Positions 1 to 5,072 of a stretch of 5,072 bases of DNA are shown here, piece after piece (position 1 is the first letter of the stretch; every line of letters starts with the position of its first letter). A program made the translations under genes and the position numbers. This DNA comes from Planctomycetota bacterium. GTDB lineage: Bacteria; Planctomycetota; Planctomycetia; Pirellulales; Pirellulaceae. Under the pieces are notes generated by a model that searched no databases, had not been told where the DNA came from, and worked only from the letters and a program-made list of their open reading frames with translations. The stretch is from assembly GCA_023430365.1 (NCBI GenBank), contig JAEZAS010000061.1, positions 1 through 5,072 on the forward strand. The letters are read 5' to 3'.

Positions 1-1758
1 CACCACGAGCGATTGCTCGCCGCCGTAGGCTGCCAGGTCCTTCTTCACGTCGCGAATCACCCGGCCGACAATCGCCGTCTGGTCGCCAACCTTGAATTGG
101 TCCTGCGGGTTCTCGGTTGTTACGACAAAGACCACCCGTGGTTCGCGCCCGGGCATTTCCAGGGTCGTTTCATAGAGCGAACCGACCGACTTGAAGTCCT
201 TCACCGTGCCGACCAGCAGGATGCCGGGGCCTTCTTCGGGCGTGTCGAGGCGCTTGGCGGCCAGGAAGCCGAGCGTGTTCCGCTTGCTCGGTTCGGCGAG
301 CGTCGTGACTTCGCTTTCGAGCTTTTCGAGCGCTTCGTTGAGGCCGGCGTCGTCGGTCGAAGCGCCGGCGAGCATGGCTCCGAGGTTGCTTGCGGCGTCG
401 TACATTTCGGTGGCTAGCTGCTGGCGCACTTCGCGAGCCTGGCCGCGCGAGTTGTCAAACGCTTCGCGAGCCGCAGTCGCCGCGGTCACGGCCTGAGTCA
501 CTTCCGAGGCGCGAGCGACCGGCTTCTCCGTCGGCTCGGCGGGCGATGGTTCCGGCATCGGAGCGGGCATCGGGGCCGGCGTCGTCGGTTCGACGGCTGG
601 CGGAATCGTGTTGGCCGTTTCCGGAGCGGGCGGGGTTGTTTCTGGCGTCGTCGGCTCCGGCGTGTCTTCGGCGGGCGGAGGAGTCTCCGGCATCGGCGGC
701 GACGCGGGAGCCGGCGCGAGCGGATCGGCTAGCGGGTCAGCCAGCGGATCGCTCAAGGGATCGGTGGCGAGCGGATCGGGCGTTTCGCTCGGCGGTGTGG
801 CGGGAGCCGGACGCGTTGTCGGTTCATCTTCGGCCGGGCTCAGGTCGGGAGCGTTGTCGAGCGCGTTGAGCGGGTTGTTGTTGCCGGGAGCTTCCATCGC
901 CGGATCGTCGAGAGCCCCCAGCGGGGAATCGATGCTCAGGCTGGCTGGGTCAGCCAGCGGATCGAGGCTCGGCGGGTCGATGCTCGGCAGCGAGTCGGCC
1001 GACGCATCGGGAGCGCTCGGCGACGGTGCCTTCGGGGCGCCGGGATTGTCCGCGTTGAAGCTGTTGGCCGCGGCTTCCAGATCGGGATTGGCACTGCTGA
1101 AGTCGCGCGAGCCGAACTCGGGTGCGGCCGGGGCGCTGGGGTTGGCGGCGATTTCGGTTCCGCCGGAGGTATCGGGTGTGTTGTCGGCGGTGGTCTTGCC
1201 GTCGAGCTTCGGCTGGGCGCCCTTGCCGTGGAACTTGGCAGGGACGATCCAGGGAGCGTACTGGGCGACGCTCGGACCGATCTGCAGCGGATCGCGGTCA
1301 GCCACCCACCACAGGATGAGCATGCCGGCGGTCAAACCGACCACGCCGCCGAGCACCACCTTGATGATTTCGGCCACAGCCGACTTTTCTTTCCGCTTCG
1401 GCCGCGGAACGCCGGTCAGCATGGGCGTCGGAGCGGCGGCGCCCGTATCGGCGAGCGCGGTTCCGCCGGGACCACCGGTCGAGAACACCGGGTCCCCTCC
1501 GTAACCGCCGCCGCGATCGAAGCCGCTGCCGCCGTATTCGCCGGCGACCTTGTATTCGCCGACTCCTGCGCCGACGAGTTCTCCTTCGTCGTCGTCATAG
1601 CCCCCGTCGATCACCACCAGCGCCGGCGGCAACTGGTCGAGCGCTTCCTCGAGCCGATACTGCTCGCGGCACAAAGGGCAGCGAACCAGGGCGCTCGGGT
1701 TGGCCTTGGCTGGAACGGTAACTTCATCCCGACAACGAGGGCATGAAACGATAGACAT
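1..1758 (-). CDS. Membrane-anchored zinc-ribbon protein with Pro/Asp-rich linker (3' end beyond window)
   Basis: The frame is open from the ATG at 1758 to the left edge, giving 586 codons without a stop, so the C-terminus is missing. Domains read from the sequence: a zinc ribbon with Cys6-x2-Cys9 and Cys27-x2-Cys30; a conserved-looking EALDQLPPALVVI stretch at 38-50; a Gly-rich segment (51-118); a basic patch RPKRK (119-123); one hydrophobic helix at about 130-153; a PWIVPAKF motif (169-176); a low-complexity Pro/Asp/Ala/Ser region (about 180-410) with DPL repeats; an Ala/Glu-rich, probably helical region (417-500); and a beta-rich segment from 512 that may be an OB-like fold. By the positive-inside rule the zinc ribbon is cytoplasmic and the C-terminal part extracytoplasmic. 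The start is supported by a Shine-Dalgarno sequence at 1765-1769. Similar N-termini are familiar from planctomycete proteins of unknown role. Function is unknown; the OB-like call is tentative. Confidence 0.9.
   Translation of the reverse strand, partial: MSIVSCPRCRDEVTVPAKANPSALVRCPLCREQYRLEEALDQLPPALVVIDGGYDDDEGELVGAGVGEYKVAGEYGGSGFDRGGGYGGDPVFSTGGPGGTALADTGAAAPTPMLTGVPRPKRKEKSAVAEIIKVVLGGVVGLTAGMLILWWVADRDPLQIGPSVAQYAPWIVPAKFHGKGAQPKLDGKTTADNTPDTSGGTEIAANPSAPAAPEFGSRDFSSANPDLEAAANSFNADNPGAPKAPSPSAPDASADSLPSIDPPSLDPLADPASLSIDSPLGALDDPAMEAPGNNNPLNALDNAPDLSPAEDEPTTRPAPATPPSETPDPLATDPLSDPLADPLADPLAPAPASPPMPETPPPAEDTPEPTTPETTPPAPETANTIPPAVEPTTPAPMPAPMPEPSPAEPTEKPVARASEVTQAVTAATAAREAFDNSRGQAREVRQQLATEMYDAASNLGAMLAGASTDDAGLNEALEKLESEVTTLAEPSKRNTLGFLAAKRLDTPEEGPGILLVGTVKDFKSVGSLYETTLEMPGREPRVVFVVTTENPQDQFKVGDQTAIVGRVIRDVKKDLAAYGGEQSLVV
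718..777 (-). repeat. In-gene Asp-Pro-Leu repeats (residues 328-347)
   Basis: Five DPL units occur within 20 residues, spaced by Ala, Ala-Thr or Ser (D328, D333, D337, D341, D345). A related DPLADPA occurs at residues 266-272. At DNA level the unit is close to GATCCGCTGGCTGACCC, also seen near 950-965. The repeats lie in the predicted disordered extracytoplasmic linker, and variable copy number between strains would be expected. Confidence 0.75.
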
Positions 1759-1764
1759 CGCAAA

Positions 1765-1769
1765 CTCCC
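1765..1769 (-). promoter_or_regulatory. Ribosome binding site of the zinc-ribbon gene
   Basis: The minus strand reads GGGAG, six bases before the ATG at 1758. It fixes the start of the zinc-ribbon gene. No such site is seen before the other two genes in the window. The perfect palindrome at 1772-1787 begins two bases upstream of it, so a hairpin in the 5' leader would sit directly against the ribosome binding site. Confidence 0.7.
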
Positions 1770-1771
1770 AG

Positions 1772-1787
1772 CGGGACGAACGTCCCG
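1772..1787. repeat. Perfect 16-base palindromic hairpin in the 5' leader of the zinc-ribbon gene
   Basis: CGGGACG and CGTCCCG form a perfect 7-bp stem around a two-base AA loop. It lies 13 bases upstream of the start codon at 1758 and abuts the ribosome binding site. It could be a dispersed repeat, an operator-like site or a leader hairpin; the sequence alone does not decide. I recall similar GGGACG/CGTCCC hairpins scattered in Pirellulales genomes. Confidence 0.6.
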
Positions 1788-1857
1788 TGCTTCGATCAGA
1801 GCCTCTACGTCAACCCAGTTTAACCAGCCGGGAGAGGCGTTGGCTAGCGATTCACCC

Positions 1858-1904
1858 GTAGGGTAGGCCTCCGGCCTGCCCGCGAAAAAACACAACTACC
1901 CTAC
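1858..1904. repeat. Hairpin with a competing alternative pairing
   Basis: GGGTAGGCC (1861-1869) and GGCCTGCCC (1873-1881) form a 9-bp stem with one T-G position and a TCC loop. GTAGGGTAG (1858-1866) is also a perfect 9-bp complement of CTACCCTAC (1896-1904). The two pairings share bases 1861-1866 and so exclude each other. It lies about 100-150 bases upstream of the zinc-ribbon start codon. It may be a plain dispersed repeat that captured a partner, or a leader switch if transcription starts upstream of it. Confidence 0.55.
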
Positions 1905-1941
1905 TTTAGAACGCCCCTAGATCAGGGTGTTCCGCCGGGCA

Positions 1942-1975
1942 GCCCAGCCGACCAAGGCGGTTTTGCCGGCTGGGC
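1942..1975. repeat. Hairpin with 9-bp perfect stem
   Basis: GCCCAGCCG (1942-1950) pairs perfectly with CGGCTGGGC (1967-1975). Within the 16-base loop, CAA (1953-1955) can pair with TTG (1963-1965). There is no T-run on either side, so it is not a canonical intrinsic terminator. It is one of several independent hairpins in this intergenic region. Confidence 0.55.
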
Positions 1976-2015
1976 CAGCGACAGGCCGCGAAAATCGACA
2001 CAATTCGCCAAATAG

Positions 2016-2186
2016 CCGGCGGATCACATCCGCCGGAAGCCCCGCGCGAGGATGACGCTATTAAGAGAGGACCGCGGACCGGTCTCGCCTGGCCGACCCG
2101 ATCGGTTGTTTTCGGCGGGTGGTGACCCGCTGGCTGATGGGGCGACGTCCTCGCGCGGGGCTGGCCCGGAGGCGGTTCGCCTCCGG
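2016..2186. repeat. BIME-like element: two inverted copies of a hairpin plus 14-base arm
   Basis: Left unit: CCGGCGGAT/ATCCGCCGG hairpin (2016-2036, 9-bp stem, CAC loop), two bases, then GCCCCGCGCGAGGA (2039-2052). Right unit, inverted: TCCTCGCGCGGGGC (2148-2161), four bases, then CCGGAGGCG/CGCCTCCGG hairpin (2166-2186, 9-bp stem, GTT loop). The 14-base arms are perfect complements. The 95-base interior holds the palindrome GACCGGTC (2077-2084) and a GCGGGT/ACCCGC hairpin (2115-2130). The layout resembles paired REP sequences (BIMEs) or the ends of a small non-autonomous element. No transposase is nearby. Confidence 0.65.
2166..2186 (-). terminator. Possible 3'-end hairpin of the deacetylase fusion gene
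   Basis: A perfect 9-bp GC-rich stem with a three-base loop lies 30 bases after the stop codon at 2217-2219, in the direction of transcription. No U-tract follows on the minus strand, so intrinsic termination is doubtful. Protection of the mRNA 3' end, as known for REP hairpins in enterobacteria, is an alternative. It is also part of the paired element at 2016-2186. Confidence 0.3.
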
Positions 2187-2216
2187 CTGCCTTCTATTGA
2201 AGTAGCTTGATCCGGT

Positions 2217-4028
2217 TTATGGCGTGATTTGCGGCGGGGCCGGGATTGTGCCGGCCGGGGTGATTTGCAGTTTGGGGACTCGCGGCGGTTTGGTTCGGCC
2301 GGAGGCTCCTTCGCTGAAGCCGCGGAGGAACTGTCGGGCGTTGATGCCGAGGGTCCGTGTCCGATAGCCCCCTTCCTGCACGACGAGCGTCGGTAGCGAG
2401 AGCTGGCCGATCATCCGGCCGTTCAGTTCAAAATCGCGGGCCGTCAGCAGCCAGGAGCCGGTTGGGTCGCCTTTCGCCGTGTCGAGTCCGAGCGCGACGA
2501 TCAGGAACGCCGGGCCGAACTTCGTCACCTCGTCGAGCGCCTGCTGAAGCGTGACGCGATACTGCTCGCCGGTTTGCACCTCGGGGAGCGGGTAGTTGAG
2601 GTTGAACCCTTCCCCCCGCCCCGCCCCGCGCTCGTCGGCAAACCCGGTGAAGTACGGATAGGCGAACTCCGGATGGCCGTGGATCGAAATCGTGAGCACG
2701 TCCCGGCGCTTGTAAAAAATCTCCTGCTGCCCGTTGCCGTGGTGGTAGTCGATGTCGAGGATCACCACACGTCCGTGTTTGGTCAGGTAATGAGCGGCGA
2801 CCGCCGCATTGCAGAAGTAGCAGAAGCCGCCGAACACCCGCCGCTCGGCATGATGCCCGGGCGGACGGACGAGCGAGTAGGCTAGATGCCTGCCGGCGAG
2901 AATCTCGTCCGCCATCGTCAGCGTGCAATCGACGGCGCGCTTGGCCGCGATGAAGGCGTTGCGATGGATCGGCGTGAACGTGTCGATGCAGTAGTAGCCC
3001 GCCTGCAAGCCGAGGTCTTTTGGCGGCCGCGTCGCATTGCGGATCGGAAACACGTAGGGATAGATCGACTGGTTTTCCTTCGTCGCTTCGCAGGCCCGTT
3101 CCAGGTACTCGACGAACTGCGGATCGTGCACGGCGCGGATGTGATCGAGCGAGTACTCCTTCACCGGAAGGATTTCGACGAGGCCATTCTGCGTGATCTC
3201 GTTGAGAATCGAGCGGATGCGGACCGGCGCTTCGACGTAGCCGCGCTCGCGGATGTGGTGGATGTCGTGCTTGTCGTTCACGGCGACCGCGATCTTTTCA
3301 ATCGGTTCGGCCTGGGCCGGTCGATGCGCCGGCTGACGGACGTAGCGCGGTTCGCGGCGACGCACGGGGTCCTTGATCGACGCCACGACCCGGTCGATGT
3401 ACTCGGGCGGGCAAATGTCGGAGTACTTGCGCTCGAGAATCACGCGGACGACTTTTCGCACGTGCTCGGCCCGCAAAGACACGTCGCGATCGAGCAGATC
3501 GACCATCAGGTGCGGAATGTTGTCGCTGCTGCCGCCGGGAACCGGGGTTTCGTAGCCGGTGTTGATGATCGGCCGGGCGTCGAACTCCTCGTAGAAGCGG
3601 AGCCGGGCGGCGTTCTGCTTGCGGACGGCTGGATCGGCGCAGCGACCTTCCTCATCGGGCAGGCACTCGAACCAGAGTCCCTTCGACTCGAGCGCGAGGG
3701 CTTCGTCGCGGACCTTTTCATACAGTGCCGCTCCCACGCCTCGCCCTGCGACTCCTTTTTTAGTCGCCAGGTAATCGAGGAAGCAGAACGAGATCTGCGG
3801 ATCGTGCAGCAGCAGCGCAAAGCCCAGCAGCCGGCCGACCCCTTTCTCGGCGACGAACAGAATCGTGCGAAACCGCTTGGCGAACGGATTCCGGAGCCGA
3901 GCGTTCAGTTGCTCGATCTCTTGCGCTCCCACGCCGGGAAACTGATCGGCGAGGATTTTTTTGACCTCGCGAATCGCAGCCTGGTTGCTGGGAATGACAT
4001 CGTCATAAATGCGGCGAATGCGAAACAT
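2217..4028 (-). CDS. GNAT acetyltransferase fused to histone deacetylase/acetylpolyamine amidohydrolase
   Basis: Numbering is from the ATG at 4028 (603 residues). Residues 1-155 look like a GNAT domain: AGRGVG (94-99) is the acetyl-CoA pyrophosphate loop, with Ala where Arg/Gln is usual, and NAARLRFYEEF starts at 139. A linker follows (156-243). Residues about 244-573 form an HDAC/AcuC/AphA-type deacetylase: RPPGHHA (388-394, catalytic His392/393), DIDYHHGNG (425-433, Zn ligands Asp427 and His429), ALGLDTAKGDP (512-522, third ligand Asp516) and EGGY with Tyr555. GFADERGAGRGEGFNLNYPLP-like sequence (462-482) points to the acetylpolyamine-amidohydrolase branch. The tail is Pro-rich. It is predicted cytoplasmic, removing acetyl groups from lysines or polyamines; the substrate is unknown. 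An in-frame ATG at 4106 would add 26 residues; 4028 is preferred because the protein there begins MFRIRRIYDD, as I recall for relatives, and the extension is basic and undistinctive. Neither start has a ribosome binding site. Confidence 0.94.
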   Translation of the reverse strand: MFRIRRIYDDVIPSNQAAIREVKKILADQFPGVGAQEIEQLNARLRNPFAKRFRTILFVAEKGVGRLLGFALLLHDPQISFCFLDYLATKKGVAGRGVGAALYEKVRDEALALESKGLWFECLPDEEGRCADPAVRKQNAARLRFYEEFDARPIINTGYETPVPGGSSDNIPHLMVDLLDRDVSLRAEHVRKVVRVILERKYSDICPPEYIDRVVASIKDPVRRREPRYVRQPAHRPAQAEPIEKIAVAVNDKHDIHHIRERGYVEAPVRIRSILNEITQNGLVEILPVKEYSLDHIRAVHDPQFVEYLERACEATKENQSIYPYVFPIRNATRPPKDLGLQAGYYCIDTFTPIHRNAFIAAKRAVDCTLTMADEILAGRHLAYSLVRPPGHHAERRVFGGFCYFCNAAVAAHYLTKHGRVVILDIDYHHGNGQQEIFYKRRDVLTISIHGHPEFAYPYFTGFADERGAGRGEGFNLNYPLPEVQTGEQYRVTLQQALDEVTKFGPAFLIVALGLDTAKGDPTGSWLLTARDFELNGRMIGQLSLPTLVVQEGGYRTRTLGINARQFLRGFSEGASGRTKPPRVPKLQITPAGTIPAPPQITP

Positions 4029-4034
4029 GGCCGC

Positions 4035-4065
4035 ATTGTAGTGGTAGCGGCAGAGTAGATGTCGA
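4035..4065 (-). promoter_or_regulatory. Candidate promoter giving a leaderless deacetylase transcript
   Basis: On the minus strand, TCGACA (4060-4065) and TACAAT (4035-4040) each match five of six bases of the sigma-70 consensus, with a 19-base spacer, slightly longer than ideal. Transcription seven bases past the -10 would begin at the A of the ATG at 4028, giving a leaderless mRNA. This would explain the missing Shine-Dalgarno sequence and would favour 4028 over 4106. Such matches also arise by chance. Confidence 0.3.
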
Positions 4066-4110
4066 TTCCATCTTCGTCCTAACCGAAGTTTTGGACGCTT
4101 TGCCATTGAT

Positions 4111-4326
4111 TACGCCGAAGGCGTATCACACCAAAGCCCAGGGTCGCGGCACGCGCACCCTGGGTAGCGATCGCCCCCCAATTGCCATCCCAACCCTGAA
4201 GGGGTTACATCGATCGAGCGGCGACACAGATGAAACCCTTGCAGGGTTTACGGATCAGTCTGATTCCCGCTAACCCAGGGTGCGCTGGCGCGACCCTGGG
4301 CTCTGTTATGAAACGCCGTTGGCGTT
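4111..4326. repeat. Nested palindromic repeat element (A-B-C-C'-B'-A')
   Basis: Three hairpins are followed by inverted copies of the same three. A: TACGCC/GGCGTA (4111-4125). B: CCCAGGGT/ACCCTGGG (4137-4164). C: AACCCT/GGGGTT (4192-4206). C': AAACCCT/AGGGTTT (4233-4249). B': CCCAGGGT/ACCCTGGG (4274-4300). A': AACGCC/GGCGTT (4312-4326). Across the element AGCCCAGGGTCGCG (4135-4148) pairs perfectly with 4289-4302, and GCGCACCCTGGGT (4153-4165) with 4273-4285. The whole can fold as six small hairpins or one long cruciform. I recall CCCAGGGT/ACCCTGGG and AACCCTGAAGGGGTT hairpins as frequent in Pirellulales genomes. No transposase is visible, so it is MITE-like or BIME-like at most. Confidence 0.75.
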
Positions 4327-4380
4327 ATTGCTTCCCTGCTGTCCTCGCTCAGCCGTAGAATGCGGATCAGTCTTCCCGCT
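4251..4380 (+). repeat. Direct repeat pair enclosing the B'-A' half-element
   Basis: CGGATCAGTC-TGA-TTCCCGCT (4251-4271) recurs as CGGATCAGTCTTCCCGCT (4363-4380): 18 identical bases with a three-base indel. The copies flank 4272-4362, which contains hairpins B' and A'. This may record a target duplication or slippage event when that half-element arrived, or two copies of a wider dispersed unit. Confidence 0.55.
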
Positions 4381-4445
4381 TCTCTGGCAGTGGCGATGTC
4401 CAACGCATCATCCAAAGCCTCTCCAAGGGCCAGGCCCGATCGCAA

Positions 4446-4925
4446 ATGGCAGGCATTGAAACATTTAGGGTCAATGAAAAATGGGACGTTGATGTAGTCA
4501 TCTACTTTGACTGCTGCTACGTCCTTGCTGACAACCGACTGCTCACCACGCGCCAATGGGCGTCGTGGTGCCGTAACTGTCAAACGGTCGTGGCGGCGGA
4601 GTGCATTCAGACAGTTGCCGAGATCGACGAAGAACTACGTCAGTTGAGCGATCCGTCCGACAAAATACATAAATGCTTCAGCCGCCGGACCATTGAAGAA
4701 TGGCTTCAGGAAGACCGGGTTCGACTCGAATGGCTGAGAACGCGGAAGGCCCCGGCACGATGCCTGGAATGTGAGAAAACTGACGTCGTCCACATCGACT
4801 CGAGCGACTTTGTCGATGCGGTATCCGGTACTCGAATCAAGAACATTTCCACCGGGCATGCATCGATGGTGCATGAGATCCGTCGGCGCCTGACGTCCGA
4901 AGGAATGCTCATCGAAGTGCACTGA
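4446..4925 (+). CDS. Hypothetical protein with two CxxC pairs (putative zinc binding)
   Basis: A 159-residue soluble protein with no signal peptide or membrane segment. Visible features: Cys23-Cys24, CRNC (42-45), an acidic and probably helical middle (57-95, with Cys77), then the motif RTRKAPARCLEC (98-109) with a second CxxC pair, followed by a short beta-like stretch (DVVHID). The CxxC pairs suggest one or two small zinc-ribbon knuckles; the first may be degenerate, since Cys23-Cys24 replaces a normal CxxC partner. I vaguely recall planctomycete proteins of unknown function with a similar WCRNC plus CLEC pattern, but can name no family. ATG 4446 is the first start in the frame after the stop at 4356; no Shine-Dalgarno is seen. 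GC is about 49% in four 60-base samples (118 of 240), against 68-70% in one 60-base sample from each neighbouring gene, which hints at acquisition or weak selection. It is divergent from the deacetylase fusion. Confidence 0.82.
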   Translation: MAGIETFRVNEKWDVDVVIYFDCCYVLADNRLLTTRQWASWCRNCQTVVAAECIQTVAEIDEELRQLSDPSDKIHKCFSRRTIEEWLQEDRVRLEWLRTRKAPARCLECEKTDVVHIDSSDFVDAVSGTRIKNISTGHASMVHEIRRRLTSEGMLIEVH

Positions 4926-5072
4926 GGCCAAAGCGGGCATAGCTTCCGGCCATCAATGGGAATGAAACGTGCTCGTCCTTCGTACTGCGAGCCTCTCTTA
5001 CCCTTTCCCTCACCCTGGTGGGAGAGGGGACCGGTGGGGCGCGGGTTGGCGCTGCTGTCCGCACACGGAGTG
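4926..5072. other. Right-end non-coding sequence, no supported gene
   Basis: These 147 bases follow the stop of the CxxC gene and run to the window edge. The only structure seen is the hairpin at 5007-5028. A gene could begin or end just outside, but nothing here supports one. Confidence 0.55.
5007..5028. repeat. CCCTC/GAGGG-type hairpin downstream of the CxxC gene
   Basis: CCCTC (5007-5011) pairs with GAGGG (5024-5028), and after an A-A mismatch CCC (5013-5015) pairs with GGG (5020-5022) around a TGGT loop. It starts 81 bases after the CxxC gene stop codon. No T-run follows on the plus strand, so it is more like a dispersed GC-rich hairpin than an intrinsic terminator. Confidence 0.45.

Larger units (their letters stand above)
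1759..2216. other. Intergenic region rich in hairpin repeats, no gene
   Basis: These 458 bases separate the stop of the deacetylase fusion gene from the start of the zinc-ribbon gene; both genes are on the minus strand. I see no credible coding frame. A minus-strand frame that covers 1611-1895 overlaps the zinc-ribbon gene out of phase and has no family resemblance. The region holds the hairpins listed separately (1772-1787, 1858-1904, 1942-1975, 2016-2186). The zinc-ribbon gene's promoter should lie here, but no convincing -35/-10 pair was found; a lone TTGACG on the minus strand (1808-1813) lacks a good -10 partner. Confidence 0.75.
4029..4445. other. Divergent intergenic region filled by palindromic repeats
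   Basis: This is the 417-base space between the divergent deacetylase fusion gene and the CxxC gene. It holds a candidate promoter (4035-4065), the nested palindrome (4111-4326) and one copy of a direct repeat (4363-4380; the other copy lies inside the palindrome). Short frames here, such as a plus-strand one at 4091-4273, are translations of the repeats and are not supported as genes. The frame of the CxxC gene stays open back to 4359 but contains no earlier start codon. Confidence 0.75.

Noticed and set aside
608..1504. Plus-strand open frame of 298 codons, Ser/Gly/Ala-rich
   Set aside because: It is the antisense reading of the Pro/Asp-rich linker of the zinc-ribbon gene; its low-complexity composition follows from that repeat.
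1808..1813. TTGACG as a -35 box for the zinc-ribbon gene
   Set aside because: No acceptable -10 hexamer lies 15-19 bases downstream on the minus strand.
1611..1895. Minus-strand open frame of 94 codons spanning the zinc-ribbon start
   Set aside because: It overlaps the zinc-ribbon coding region out of frame, runs through two hairpin repeats, and lacks family resemblance; the ribosome binding site points to the ATG at 1758.
2016..2186. CRISPR array or insertion sequence
   Set aside because: The repeats are inverted pairs, not regularly spaced direct repeats with spacers, and no transposase gene is present.
2886..4058. Plus-strand open frame of 390 codons opposite the deacetylase fusion gene
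   Set aside because: It lies antisense to a gene with clear catalytic motifs, shows no recognisable domain of its own, and is the kind of shadow frame expected in GC-rich DNA.
4091..4273. Plus-strand open frame of 60 codons
   Set aside because: It is a translation of the A, B and C repeat units; such frames arise wherever the repeats occur.
4248..4583. Minus-strand open frame of 111 codons overlapping the CxxC gene start
   Set aside because: Its C-terminal part reads through the B' and A' repeats and its N-terminal part is antisense to the CxxC gene. A middle stretch (about 4330-4440) looks mildly protein-like, but that is not enough to call a gene or remnant.

Overview
The window looks like part of a planctomycete chromosome, most likely from the Pirellulales. 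This is inferred from three things: the architecture of the leftmost gene (a four-cysteine zinc ribbon, one membrane helix, a long Pro/Asp/Ala-rich linker), GC-rich coding DNA, and intergenic regions packed with short hairpin repeats of a kind I recall from that group. No database search was possible, so the taxonomy is a judgement from recognition.

Layout. Positions 1-1758 (minus strand) hold the 5' 586 codons of a membrane-anchored zinc-ribbon protein whose 3' end lies beyond the left edge. Positions 1759-2216 are non-coding and hold at least six hairpins or inverted repeats, including two inverted copies of a composite unit (2016-2186). Positions 2217-4028 (minus strand; possible longer start at 4106) encode an N-terminal GNAT acetyltransferase fused to a complete histone-deacetylase/acetylpolyamine-amidohydrolase domain. 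Positions 4029-4445 are non-coding and dominated by a nested palindrome of about 216 bases (4111-4326) made of three different hairpins arranged A-B-C-C'-B'-A'. Positions 4446-4925 (plus strand) encode a 159-residue protein of unknown function with two CxxC pairs and a clearly lower GC content than its neighbours. Positions 4926-5072 hold one more hairpin and no gene I can support.

There is no sign of an operon. The two minus-strand genes are separated by 458 bases full of hairpins, and the deacetylase fusion and the CxxC gene are divergent. The functional highlight is the acetyltransferase-deacetylase fusion, which places an acetyl-transfer and an acetyl-removal domain in one chain. The structural highlight is that both intergenic regions use the same plan, multi-hairpin units in inverted pairs, which suggests REP/BIME-like or MITE-like dispersed elements. 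No RNA gene, CRISPR array or transposase gene was seen.
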